Source: Terriglobia bacterium
GTDB lineage: Bacteria; Acidobacteriota; Terriglobia; Terriglobales; Acidobacteriaceae
DNA: 64,000 nt
NCBI GenBank assembly: GCA_020072815.1
Contig: JAIQGE010000003.1
Location: forward strand, 186,001-250,000
Reading direction: 5' to 3'
Every line of letters begins with the position of its first letter. Positions within the stretch are counted from its first letter, which is position 1. The notes under the pieces were generated by a model. It saw nothing but the letters and a program-made list of their open reading frames with translations, did no database searches and was not told the origin of the DNA. Of this stretch, positions 50,623 to 59,103 are shown piece by piece. The translations under genes were made by a program, and so were the position numbers.

Positions 50623-51147
50623 TATGTCAATACCCTATGACAGATTTATTCGGCTGTCAACTGAAAATCTTTGCCATTATTCTGAGGATATGGGCCGGCT
50701 CCTCTTGGATGCGCCAGCCCCGGAGGGGCGGAACAGCCTAGCCCAGGCGCGTAAGCCCTGGGTAAGCATGTTGAAAAATGGCGAGCGCCGTAGGTGCGGC
50801 ACAACAAGCGGCAATTGTCCATCAAGTCTTTTAAGTTTTCAGAAAAGACTTTTGGCGGGTGGGATCTCAAATCAAGTCAGTCGCCAGAGGTCATTTCGCA
50901 AAGTAAAGCAGCGCTCGCCAACCGGGGCGGAGAAGAAGGGCCGGTGAATGATCGGCGAGTAATTATCTCCCACCCTTTGCTCCGCTCGAGATTGCGCAAC
51001 CCCGGCGCAACCTCGCTCTCCGCACAGGAATGGGCGACCCGACGGTAGTTCCAGAATGGAACTACCCACAACAAAAATATCTATAGAACAATCTGCGGAG
51101 ACTTGCTGCGATATTGCAATATATACCCAGAAAGTGAGGTTAGTGAT
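50623..51147. other. Intergenic spacer with a dispersed palindromic repeat
   Basis: No gene is convincing here. Positions 50711-50800 contain GCCCCGGAGGGGC, AGCCCAGGCGCGTAAGCCCTGGG and GCGCCGTAGGTGCGGCAC, the same motif set seen in reverse near 23956-24045. Positions 50940-51060 hold further G/C-rich spacer. Overlapping open frames on both strands have no ribosome sites or family resemblance. Confidence 0.5.
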
Positions 51148-51561
51148 ATGCGATCACTTTTAGTTCTTGTGTTGTTCTTTGGGGTTAGCGCATGGGGTCA
51201 GGTCTGCACGCATTCCGATCTTGTAAGCACAAGGAGGACTTGCCCTTGCAACGGTACCGTGATTTTCGTCAACGTATGCCAAGGAACTTTTGGCGGCCAG
51301 GGTTGTCAGGACCTTGGGTCCTTTAATTTCTGCGGGAGCAGTTGTGCAGTTGGAAGTGCAACAGGTTGCATCCCAGGCGGCCCCAAGTCCAGAGTCCTTT
51401 CTGGCTCAGACTTGTTCAGAAGCAACATCGAAGGTCTTTCGGCCAAGGAGCCTCAAATAGGGGCGGTTACTTGTAACAATAATAGCGATGCATTTGAGAA
51501 GTGGCTTGCCAGGACGAACAGAGCCCGGCTCGCTCAGCCCCAGAGAGGCATCGGCAACTAG
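51148..51561 (+). CDS. Small secreted cysteine-rich protein
   Basis: A 137-residue product with a signal peptide (MRSLLVLVLFFGVSAWGQ) and a cysteine-rich first half (VCTHSDLV, RRTCPCNGTV, NVCQGTFGGQGC, NFCGSSCAVGSATGC), followed by a more ordinary tail. Nine cysteines suggest disulfide bonding outside the cytoplasm. GAGG nine bases upstream supports ATG 51148 over a longer frame. I do not recognise a family. Its stop is immediately followed by the ATG of the next gene with no gap, so they form an operon. The region is more A/T rich than average. Confidence 0.7.
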   Translation: MRSLLVLVLFFGVSAWGQVCTHSDLVSTRRTCPCNGTVIFVNVCQGTFGGQGCQDLGSFNFCGSSCAVGSATGCIPGGPKSRVLSGSDLFRSNIEGLSAKEPQIGAVTCNNNSDAFEKWLARTNRARLAQPQRGIGN

Positions 51562-52533
51562 ATGCTATTCGTGTTATTGGCGTTATTGATGAGCGGCCTT
51601 GCGGCGCAGGATGCATCTCTGCAGCTTTCGCCCAGGCCGCTCAAGGCTTCTTCCATCAAGAAGCTGGAGGTCCCTTCCTATGGAACTTTCGGCCAACCGC
51701 AGTGTGATGATAACTCGTCGATTTATGAACACCTGGCGACCGGTTCCTACAGAAACACCGTGATCTTGCGGACTTCGTTTTCCGGTACGGAGAGTACCCT
51801 TTATAAACTGCCGGATGAATTTGCCCAATCCACGGCCTTCACCGATTTCTCCGTTACGCCGGACGGCAACGTAACGGTACTCGTCGAGAACGAGCAAGGC
51901 CATTCGGTCCGGTTTGATTTCGATGGCGACGGCAATGTCACCAGCCATTCTCAGTTGGAACTGACGGAGCAAGTGAGAGGAGACAACATTGCCGTGTTTC
52001 CCAACGGTACACTCCTGTTCTCCGGACACTACAGGCCTAGTGCCCCGCCCGATTTAAGGGGCAAGAGGTACATGGGAGTGTTCCAAGCCTCGGGAAAATT
52101 GCTGCGAAAATTGGACCTGTCTGGCGTGGGAGATATAAAACTGGACCGGCCGCCAGCATATATACCGGAAGGTGGAGCAACCATTGGACGGGACGGGAAT
52201 GTTTACTTGCTCACCCCTGACAAGGTGCTGGTGATTTCCGCATCGGGAGTCATTCAAAAAAAAATCCCGTTCACTAAACCGGATCCGGAGTTCTCAGCCG
52301 TTGCCCTGCAATACTCGGAAGGCTTGGTCGCAATATCGTTCGGGAAACAAAGGAAATCGGAAGCCATTTTTCGATACCTGGTTGTGAACGCTTCCAGCGG
52401 TGAGCCATTGGGCTTGTTTGAGCCGACGGAGGAGACTGGTAACAACAACGTGTGTTTTTCACGTCGAGACGGTTTCCTTTTTGTGACTGTCAAGAACGAC
52501 AGGCTGCACATAGTGACGGCTCCGCTCCGCTGA
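51562..52533 (+). CDS. Secreted beta-propeller-like protein of unknown function
   Basis: A 323-residue exported protein: MLFVLLALLMSGLAAQ is the signal peptide. The mature chain has repeated strand-turn units such as FTDFSVTPDGNVTVLVENEQ, DNIAVFPNGTLLFSGHY, GATIGRDGNVYLLTPDKVLV and NNVCFSRRDGFLFVTVKNDR, a pattern typical of beta-propellers with DGN turns. No catalytic motif is visible. It begins directly at the stop codon of the cysteine-rich gene, so the two probably act together. Confidence 0.72.
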   Translation: MLFVLLALLMSGLAAQDASLQLSPRPLKASSIKKLEVPSYGTFGQPQCDDNSSIYEHLATGSYRNTVILRTSFSGTESTLYKLPDEFAQSTAFTDFSVTPDGNVTVLVENEQGHSVRFDFDGDGNVTSHSQLELTEQVRGDNIAVFPNGTLLFSGHYRPSAPPDLRGKRYMGVFQASGKLLRKLDLSGVGDIKLDRPPAYIPEGGATIGRDGNVYLLTPDKVLVISASGVIQKKIPFTKPDPEFSAVALQYSEGLVAISFGKQRKSEAIFRYLVVNASSGEPLGLFEPTEETGNNNVCFSRRDGFLFVTVKNDRLHIVTAPLR

Positions 52534-53231
52534 CGAAATGTTCGCTGGGTGGGATTCGGGAAAGAAGCATTCAGCAGCAACCAAACCAAGGTTCGTATCA
52601 GGGCACGAGGTTCACTCGTGCCGCAAGAGCGCAAAGAAATTTCGGCTTCAGCCGCTGCGGGTTCCTTGCTGTCGCTACGCCTGCGACTCGTCTTCTTCTA
52701 GCGCGCTCCGCGTTGCTCCGCGCTGATCTCCACCCCGCCACGCGAAGCGCGTGCATGGGGGCCCCGGGCCTACGGCAGCAAGGACATGTCTCTATCGCGC
52801 GCCTTACGGCACGACTTCGCAGTCCGTCGTTCGCATGCTCACTCCGGCCTAAGCCGCTCAAGTCGTGCCCTGACAATTGTCTCGTGGAAGACTATCAGCA
52901 TTCCAAATTACGACGTGTCATTCCGAGGCCGAACTGATTATGCCTTCACTCTTCCGTCCGGCTTGTTGTGAGGCCGAGGAATCGGCTCCGCTGGTCTCTG
53001 CGTTCACGAATATTGTTTCGCCTTTGCAGCAGCAGAGCAGATCCCTCACTTTCGCACAGGAGACCCTCGATGGTAGAAGGCGATGTGTGTGCTTCGGTTC
53101 GGGATGGCACGTCGTGGAGACAACGATTCCACGGCAAAGCAAGATTCACCGCAGAGGACGCAGAGGTCGCAAAGGAAGAAACACCGCCGAGGGCGGCGGT
53201 GCCACACGGGAATTGGATGTCCGGCGACACG
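52534..53231. other. Long intergenic spacer made of dispersed repeats
   Basis: These 698 bases hold no convincing gene. A perfect hairpin GGCACGAG-GTTCA-CTCGTGCC lies at 52602-52622. A GCCGAGGGCGGCGGTGCCAC repeat at 53187-53206 is also found at 49217 (inverse) and 61595. Overlapping open frames on both strands (52452-53451) look like repeat DNA, not protein: they lack ribosome sites and consistent codon use. Confidence 0.5.
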
Positions 53232-53657
53232 TCACGCCGCCGCCGACTTGCGCAGTCCCCAGAGAAACAGCAACGTTGACCCAACGCAGGCCAGTCCGAC
53301 GCTCATGAACAGCCCCGTCACCAGTCCTTCCTGCCAGGGCACTGCGCTGTGGCCGGCTGAGGTGATGGGCGAAAGGGCCGCCGTCCCCAGGACCGCCCCC
53401 AGCGTGGTGACTGCCCAGTTGACGTACGTGGCGTACAGCGCGCTCCAGTAGGCGGTGACCTTGAGCCGCGGGGCGAGTCGTACTTCCGTCCACACGGCGC
53501 CCAGCGCGACCAGGAAGGTCCCGTTCATCACGCCTTCCAGATGAGCGGCGAGCCCCATGCGCGGGTTGGCGAACTTGGTTTCGACAAAGCCGGTGAGCAG
53601 TCCCAATAAGAACAGGAACATGCCGTGCCACATCAAACGACGCTTGTTATCTTCCAT
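53232..53657 (-). CDS. Hydroxylaminobenzene mutase-like membrane protein (HabA family)
   Basis: A 141-residue protein with four transmembrane helices. GMFLFLLGLLTGFVETKFAN and RMGLAAHLEGVMNGTFLVALGA match the (hydroxyamino)benzene mutase family, whose studied members rearrange hydroxylaminobenzene to aminophenol. Many family members have no known substrate. ATG 53657 is chosen; the longer open frame to 53819 has no membrane or family features. Confidence 0.72.
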   Translation of the reverse strand: MEDNKRRLMWHGMFLFLLGLLTGFVETKFANPRMGLAAHLEGVMNGTFLVALGAVWTEVRLAPRLKVTAYWSALYATYVNWAVTTLGAVLGTAALSPITSAGHSAVPWQEGLVTGLFMSVGLACVGSTLLFLWGLRKSAAA

Positions 53658-53933
53658 GCTGGTTGCTGCTCTCCTTGTGCAATGTGCCTGGGCGTAAGTG
53701 TAGCGGAAGTCCGGCTTATGGCGTCTGAGCGAGGATCCGTAAAGATACGTTAACGCCGGGCAAAGAGTTGTAGGGAAATGGCATTGCGCACAACCATTGC
53801 CAGGATTTGGTGTTCGCACTCAGTAAGGATTCAACCGTGCCGGGTTACGGCGACTGGTCTCTCAGAATTTGATTCTTGCGACCCGTCAAAGTTCGCGGTG
53901 ACGTCAAAAAGGTATTTGTCAGGAGGTCCCAAA

Positions 53934-54623
53934 GTGCGACATCTAAAATATCTCGTTCTGCTGGCTGCTCTAGCGCTGCCCGCAGCATACTCCCAGGCGC
54001 AAGTGGCCGTTGGAGTCCAGATTGGCCCGAGTTACGGCGTTTACAATGCGCCCCCGGTGTGCGAGTACGGGTTTTATCCCGATTATCCGTTCGCGTGCGC
54101 ACCCTATGGCTACTGGGGCCCTGAATACTTCGTGGACGGCATCTTCATCGGCGCCGGCCCCTGGTACAACTTCTACTACACGCATCCCGGGTTCTACCGG
54201 CCCTTCTACGTGAACCGTGGCTTCGGGTTCCACGGCGGATTTAATCACTTCCGCGGCGGCGGCCGGATCTATGATCGCGAGCGCTTCCGTGGCGACGGGT
54301 TCCGTGATCGCGGGTTCCGCAACTTCAACGGCGTTCGTGGCGGACAATCATTCCGTGGCGACGCTGGCCGGTCCTTTCGTGGCGACGCTGGTCGATCGTT
54401 CCGAGGCGAGGCCGGTCGTGGCTTCCGAAGCGATGGCAATCGTGGGTCGCGCAGCGGCGGAGGCGGTCGTGAATTCCGCGGCGGCAACGGTGGATCACGC
54501 GGCGACGGCGGCCGTGGCGTTCGCAGCGGCGGCAACGGTGGCGGATCACATGGTGGCCGTGCGTCACACGGCGGTGGTGATTCACGCGGCGGCGGCAGGG
54601 GCGATCATGGCGGACGTCGGTAA
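53934..54623 (+). CDS. Secreted Gly/Arg-rich repeat protein
   Basis: A 229-residue exported protein. The start is GTG 53934, fixed by an excellent AGGAGGT seven bases upstream. A signal peptide (HLKYLVLLAALALPAAYSQA) precedes a Tyr/Pro/Gly-rich segment (CEYGFYPDYPFACAPYGYWG, FYYTHPGFYRPFYV). The rest is low-complexity with imperfect repeats (FRGDAGRSFRGDAGRSFRGE) and long Gly/Arg/Ser runs. It resembles surface- or matrix-associated low-complexity proteins in composition, but no family is assigned. Confidence 0.75.
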   Translation: MRHLKYLVLLAALALPAAYSQAQVAVGVQIGPSYGVYNAPPVCEYGFYPDYPFACAPYGYWGPEYFVDGIFIGAGPWYNFYYTHPGFYRPFYVNRGFGFHGGFNHFRGGGRIYDRERFRGDGFRDRGFRNFNGVRGGQSFRGDAGRSFRGDAGRSFRGEAGRGFRSDGNRGSRSGGGGREFRGGNGGSRGDGGRGVRSGGNGGGSHGGRASHGGGDSRGGGRGDHGGRR

Positions 54624-54840
54624 GCTGGCGTCGCTAAAGAACGCACGACCTACCGCAATATGATCATCCGAAACGGCTGGCAGCTGACACTGCCGGCCGT
54701 TCCTTTTGACGACCCTTTGCCGCGTGCCCCTCGATGAGAGAGAGGACCGGTGCGGCATGGTCTTTCGTTTCCCCCGATTTGGCCCGGTTTGTGTAATCAT
54801 TCCAGCAAGCCCCCAGAATTAGAGGTTCAAGAGAGAGCAG

Positions 54841-55035
54841 ATGCCCAAGAAGAAGGCGCCCAGGAAAAAGGCAGCGAGATCCCGGGCCGGAAACGCCACC
54901 AACGCCGCCAAGACGAAGACCACCCGCAAGCAGGACGACCTGAACAGGGAAGCCGCACGGCTCATCCGGGAAGCCCAGCGGGAAATGGTGAAGCAGGCCG
55001 TCGCCCGCCTGGTGGCCGAAACCGCGCCAGAATGA
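54841..55035 (+). CDS. Small highly basic protein
   Basis: A 64-residue product. The first ~30 residues are Lys/Arg/Ala-rich (MPKKKAPRKKAARSRAG), and the rest forms an amphipathic helix (DDLNREAARLIREAQREMVK). It has histone-tail or nucleic-acid-binding composition, but no family is recognised. A GAGAGAG purine run precedes the ATG. It stands alone between two secreted-protein genes. Confidence 0.5.
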   Translation: MPKKKAPRKKAARSRAGNATNAAKTKTTRKQDDLNREAARLIREAQREMVKQAVARLVAETAPE

Positions 55036-55219
55036 TCTGCGCAGGAACGACCTGAAGCCGGGATTCTGCGGACTTCACTCTTAAATTCGCCAGCACGAGT
55101 TCTTCGACGTTGCGAAACACAAATCCCCAGCACGCTCTGCGCATGCCGGGGACAAGTCTTGCTGAGTCGCTGAGCGAACCGTCTGTTGGCAATTCGCCGT
55201 TGTCAGCTCAAAAGCACTT

Positions 55220-55612
55220 CTAGCGTCGTCCCCAGAGATTGACTTCCGGTTTGCCCGACGCCGGGTTGGCCTTGGAGTACCACAGTTCCAGGCTCTGTAC
55301 GATGCGGTCGCCCTGCAGCGGGATAACGCGGCTGCGGCCGCCGGCGCGGATAACCTGACGCACCTGCAGTGTCTCCGGTTCGCCATTGCCGTAGTGGACC
55401 ACCACGTGGTCGAATTCGATGGGCCCGTTGTTCACGCGCAGCTGTATGCCGCGATAGCGTCCGGCATTGGCGCCGACTTCAATGTTGTCGTGGTCATGCT
55501 GGCCGTCCACGTGGGCCTGTCCCAGGTAAACCCAGCCGCGTTGGGCGTGGGCCGCTGGAGCAACGTACAGCATCACAGCCAGCGCAAAAAGTGTGATCAG
55601 AACTTTCTTCAT
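55220..55612 (-). CDS. Small exported protein, DUF2541-like
   Basis: A 130-residue product with signal peptide MKKVLITLFALAVMLYVAPA and a beta-rich mature part: GWVYLGQAHVDGQHDHDNIE, YRGIQLRVNNGPIEFDHVVV, HYGNGEPETLQVRQVIRAGG and RSRVIPLQGDRIVQSLELWY. The pattern resembles DUF2541-type periplasmic proteins of unknown function, which I cannot confirm without a search. AAGGAGGG lies about 12 bases before the ATG, somewhat far. Confidence 0.7.
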   Translation of the reverse strand: MKKVLITLFALAVMLYVAPAAHAQRGWVYLGQAHVDGQHDHDNIEVGANAGRYRGIQLRVNNGPIEFDHVVVHYGNGEPETLQVRQVIRAGGRSRVIPLQGDRIVQSLELWYSKANPASGKPEVNLWGRR

Positions 55613-55866
55613 TAGAGAGACACCCTCCTTTGGTGTCCGGCCCGCCCCCAAATCATGGCCCGGTTTGGCAAGTGGGTCAAGATTACTGGAGCGGTTCCGA
55701 TGGGATAAAACCCGAAGAATGAAACCCGCGTCACCAGGATAAGTTTTCCCGCCGATGACCCGCCGAATATCCGCCGACCGCCCCGCTCATGCCCCGCCGA
55801 TCGTCCCGCCGATAACCCGCCGACGACGATTCGGACGCCTGGCGTCTGCTAGCTTCCCGCACCAAC

Positions 55867-56709
55867 CTACTTCGCGTTCTTGCACGCGATGTCATTCAAC
55901 GCGCTCTTCCACTCGATCGTCTGGCTCGAATACTGCACACCGGGCAGCGGAAACAGAAAGTAATTCACGTTGCTGGTGAGCGTTCTTAGCCGTTGCGCTT
56001 TGTATATCCGGTGGCCGCTGCCGCCGGGCATCGCCGGAAAATTGCTGTAGGTCGCCCATTCGTAGCGATAGCAATGCGCGCCGCTGGTGTCCAGCAGCAG
56101 GGGAAGCGCCGTGCCCGGCGTGTTAGGGTCTTCCTCAATCTTGCCGATAGTCTCTCCGTTCAGGCGCAAATCCCTGGCCTGGTCGCAATGCGGCGTATAG
56201 GGAAAAAGGACCTTGCCGGCTTCACCCGCCGCCACCGGCTGCTCGTATTCGCCCACCGCCAGCCGAAGAGCCGCGCCGCCGCGGTTGTCCACCAGCGCCG
56301 TCACCTGCTGCCAAAAAGTCTTGTCGGAATCCAGGTAGATGGTCAAAGGGACGCTGCGTTTCTCCTTGCGGGCCTGCTCGATCTCATGTTCGCTCGGCGG
56401 ACTCATCTCCACCTTCGCCGGCTGCCATCCGCACACAGAGAGCACGCTGGCTTCCACGTGCGGCAGCATGTCTTTGGGCTTATCGCCGCGGCGCCCGTGC
56501 GCGACCAACTGATACGGCAGCGTGGACGCCACCGGCCCCCTCGGCACTCCGTCCACCACCAACTTGTATTGCGTAAAGTCGCCGGCCCCCGGCGCTTCCA
56601 GCTTTAGCTCAAAGTCAGGAGGCGCCTTGCTGCAACCAATCCACGCCAGGAATACAAGAGCGGCGGCGCCATATCTGAGAGCGCGTCGAGAAGCATGAAG
56701 TTTGGGCAT
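55867..56709 (-). CDS. Lipoprotein of unknown function
   Basis: A 280-residue predicted lipoprotein. Its signal peptide ends in AWIGCS, so the cysteine would be lipid-modified. The mature part is beta-rich (QYKLVVDGVPRGPVASTLPY, VPLTIYLDSDKTFWQQVTAL, HCYRYEWATYSNFPAMPGG) without a family I recognise. ATG 56709 is the natural start. It is preceded by a repeat-containing spacer. Confidence 0.72.
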   Translation of the reverse strand: MPKLHASRRALRYGAAALVFLAWIGCSKAPPDFELKLEAPGAGDFTQYKLVVDGVPRGPVASTLPYQLVAHGRRGDKPKDMLPHVEASVLSVCGWQPAKVEMSPPSEHEIEQARKEKRSVPLTIYLDSDKTFWQQVTALVDNRGGAALRLAVGEYEQPVAAGEAGKVLFPYTPHCDQARDLRLNGETIGKIEEDPNTPGTALPLLLDTSGAHCYRYEWATYSNFPAMPGGSGHRIYKAQRLRTLTSNVNYFLFPLPGVQYSSQTIEWKSALNDIACKNAK

Positions 56710-56799
56710 GAAAGGATTCTATCAACCGGCCTCCGTGTTTCTCTGTGCCCTCCGTGGTTTGAGGGTTTCCGATCACGCGGACGTAGCCCGTCCTTTGGG

Positions 56800-56837
56800 T
56801 TTTTTCTGTCCCTCACAAATACGCGAGGGTGCCCCAT
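56800..56837. repeat. Dispersed CCCTCACAAATA-CGAGGG repeat, copy 1
   Basis: TTCTGTCCCTCACAAATACG followed by CGAGGGTGCCCCAT recurs at 57727-57764, and a related TTTTTCTGTCCC-type unit occurs at about 61157. It contains a CCCTC...GAGGG hairpin. Confidence 0.65.
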
Positions 56838-56878
56838 ACCGGCTCTTTCGGATACGCTGCCTTGGGGCGAGAGAAGTG

Positions 56879-57142
56879 TCAGTATTTTCGGCCGGTACCG
56901 CCGCCGAACCCACTGCCCTTTTCGCCCGCTGCGACTTCCACCAGGGCCTTGCGTTGGGGGTCTATCTTATAGAGCTTCCCCGGTTGCATGGCGTCAGATT
57001 GCACTTCAATGGCAGCCAGGTGTTCACGCGCAATTTTGCTGCGCTCATGGGCCCGCTGTTGCGCATGGGCCGCATCGGCAGGGCCGCGGTGGACGCTGAT
57101 GATCTGGCCCGAACGCGTATCGTAAGCGATGTGAGTTTTCAT
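56879..57142 (-). CDS. Small hypothetical protein
   Basis: An 87-residue cytoplasmic product, MKTHIAYDTRSGQIISVHRG, with a charged central helix (ADAAHAQQRAHERSKIAREH) and a Gly-rich C-terminus ending GFGGGTGRKY. GGAG seven bases before ATG 57142 supports the start. It begins 10 bases after the stop codon of the preceding gene and is probably translated with it. No family recognised. Confidence 0.65.
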   Translation of the reverse strand: MKTHIAYDTRSGQIISVHRGPADAAHAQQRAHERSKIAREHLAAIEVQSDAMQPGKLYKIDPQRKALVEVAAGEKGSGFGGGTGRKY

Positions 57143-57152
57143 TTCTTTACTC

Positions 57153-57494
57153 CTAAATGCTAAACACATTCATATGGGCGAATGCAAAAGCCCGTTGAAC
57201 AGAAAGCTGGAAATTGATTCTGGCGACGTTCTGAATAACGGCCGTGCTCTGGCCGAACGGAAGATCCTGCCGGTCCGACTCCGAACCGGCAGGAAGATAA
57301 GTTGTGAACCAGGATATCTGAGCGGCAGCGACGAAGGTAGGATCGGGCGAATTACCGGAAAACAGCGTGTCTATGAACGAGAGAGAGATGGTTGCATAGA
57401 CATTTGTTCCCGGAGGAAACGGACCTGCGGTGTGTTCTCCGAGGATGGAAAAAGAAGAGACGGCCCAGAGATACCAAAATTCAAGTAGATTCAT
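57153..57494 (-). CDS. Small hypothetical protein
   Basis: A 113-residue product. It begins MNLLEFWYLWAVSSFSILGE and continues with beta-prone segments (PGTNVYATISLSFIDTLF, VAAAQISWFTTYLPAG, AVIQNVARINFQLSVQRAFA). GGAGG lies about 11 bases before the ATG. It forms a two-gene unit with the 87-residue gene downstream. No signal peptide or family is recognised. Confidence 0.6.
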   Translation of the reverse strand: MNLLEFWYLWAVSSFSILGEHTAGPFPPGTNVYATISLSFIDTLFSGNSPDPTFVAAAQISWFTTYLPAGSESDRQDLPFGQSTAVIQNVARINFQLSVQRAFAFAHMNVFSI

Positions 57495-58140
57495 AGCGAT
57501 CTAAGCCTCCTGCGGTTCCGGCTCACGCTGAAGTCGAGTACCGTCTCGACCCGCGGAAGCGGCGTTGTACAGATTGATTTGCCATCGGTCTGGATTGTTA
57601 GTGTCAGGGATAGGTTACCTGTTACAAAAAATATATCGTTGGGAGCGTTAAACCGGCAGGCGAAGACGGCGGATGAACGAGGAGGGGGAGGCGCATGGAG
57701 AATCGGACGGGTAACCCAGCCTTTGAGCTTTTTCTGTCCCTCACAAATAAGCGAGGGTGCCCCATCCTTTCCTGGAAGCTGGCCGTTGGTTTATCAGCTT
57801 CCGGGAAAGGGTGGGATATGAGATCACGCCGTTGCCTAAAGTTTGATCCGCACGTTGAGGTTCAACTGAATTCGAGAAACAACACGAAGAACAGGGGCGG
57901 CCGGCGAAAGGATGATCTCCCATCCTTTTGCTTCAGCTGAAAAAGCAAAGGCCAGCCTGCGCAAAAGGATGGGGCACCCGCGAGTATGCTAGAGGAGAGA
58001 AAAAGCGGGGAACGGTGGGCCACCCGCCAACCAATCTAACAATATGAAAAGCTCCAGCAGTACGGCGGCGTCTTTGTTACGCAAATCGAACCCATCTGTT
58101 TTGTCTCTGGCAAGGATCTACGTCTCCTCAAGAATCGAAA
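57495..58140. repeat. Repeat-rich spacer with a MITE-like inverted-repeat element
   Basis: No gene is convincing in these 646 bases. Between 57727 and about 58010 an element is bounded by CTTTTTCTGTCCCTC...GGGTGCCCCATCCTTT and its inverse AAAGGATGGGGCACCC...GAGAGAAAAAG. Inside, CCTTTCCTGGAAGCT and AGCTTCCGGGAAAGG form a large hairpin. The element lies at the left edge of the ATPase/DUF4276/HEPN-like island. Confidence 0.6.
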
Positions 58141-59031
58141 CTAGGGGTTCTTTGTTCTTCTATTGAAGTATTCAAATTCAAAAACCAAACTGCTTGAATC
58201 GACCAGATTCTTGTACCAGAGCTCCAAACTCTCTACTGCAGAACTGATTTGACTATAAGCTTCGGCCGCCATCTTAGTCGCAGCGTCTCCGCCTACGTGT
58301 TTTTCGGGGGCATAAGTGCGCGGCCCCTGCGCTGCAAGCCTGCGTTGTTCAACCAGAACATTGATGCTCTGCTGAGCAGTCCTCGTCGCGACCTCATGAA
58401 CCAGGGCGTTCCTCAAATCTCGATAGCTTTGGGTTGCGGTAGTGACCGCTAGGAGTTTATTCAAAAGCTGGCGATTGTCGTCAGTTGCCGTATCCAGAGA
58501 TTCTTGGAACGGCGCGGCATACGCTCCACGTTGGCCGCGCGGCAGAGAGCTTTGCCTCAGATACTGCCCTTTGTTCTGTCCGAATCTGGCCATCAAGAAA
58601 AAATCTCGAAGGCGATCAGAGGCAATATTGAGCCATTGCAACGCTGTTGAATATTCATGCCAGAACTCCTGGTTATCGCTCATGCTCTCGTTGGAGTCAA
58701 TTAGGGCGAAATAACAGAGCGCCATGCCTATTGATCTGCGGGCGAAGATCATGGTCCCGGCGAAATCCTCACTGTTACGAATAAGGACCTCGTCTCTATC
58801 TGTCGGTACGTACCTGACCTTGTTCCCACTGAAAAAGGCTCCCCATTCCGGCTCGAATGGCGGACTGGTTTGCCACATCGCATGCCCGATATGTTCCGAA
58901 TCTGGGGTATCGTGGTCTGACCAGCCGTAGCTCAAGATGTCATACACTTCATGAATCACCAATAGTCGGTCCGCTTCTACTTGTAGCCCTGAAAGTAGTG
59001 TCCGAAGTTGTGTGGAAATATCGTCAATCAC
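58141..59031 (-). CDS. HEPN-like protein of a putative defence island
   Basis: A 296-residue, mostly helical protein. Near residue 207 it has SYRDLRNALVHEVATRTAQQ, where R-N-A-L-V-H fits the R-x4-H motif of HEPN ribonucleases. The preceding helices (YSTALQWLNIASDRLRDFFL, NRQLLNKLLAVTTATQ) fit the HEPN four-helix scaffold, close to Cthe_2314-like proteins. The GTG start has AGGA upstream. It is the third gene of a minus-strand set, 72 bases after the DUF4276 gene. If active it would cut RNA; this is inferred from the motif alone. Confidence 0.6.
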   Translation of the reverse strand: MIDDISTQLRTLLSGLQVEADRLLVIHEVYDILSYGWSDHDTPDSEHIGHAMWQTSPPFEPEWGAFFSGNKVRYVPTDRDEVLIRNSEDFAGTMIFARRSIGMALCYFALIDSNESMSDNQEFWHEYSTALQWLNIASDRLRDFFLMARFGQNKGQYLRQSSLPRGQRGAYAAPFQESLDTATDDNRQLLNKLLAVTTATQSYRDLRNALVHEVATRTAQQSINVLVEQRRLAAQGPRTYAPEKHVGGDAATKMAAEAYSQISSAVESLELWYKNLVDSSSLVFEFEYFNRRTKNP

Positions 59032-59103
59032 GAGCGAAATCCTTTGGATCCAGAATTTACCGCCAAAACTGAATGCCCGTCTGCCAAGGCAACACTCAGG
59101 GTC

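Noticed and set aside
50624-51074. Several 60-110 codon open frames on both strands
   Set aside because: They overlap a dispersed palindromic repeat and each other; composition and lack of start signals argue against coding.
52452-53451. Overlapping open frames of 60-160 codons on both strands
   Set aside because: They lie in repeat-derived spacer DNA or over a better gene, have no ribosome sites, and their translations are Arg/Ser-rich without any family pattern.
54217-54663. 148-codon Ala/Val-rich frame inside the Gly/Arg-rich gene
   Set aside because: It is the alternative frame of the same GC-rich repeats; the other frame has a signal peptide and a strong ribosome site.
57579-57940. Two open frames of about 80 codons
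   Set aside because: They cover the inverted-repeat element; the protein reading frame is not kept between repeat copies.
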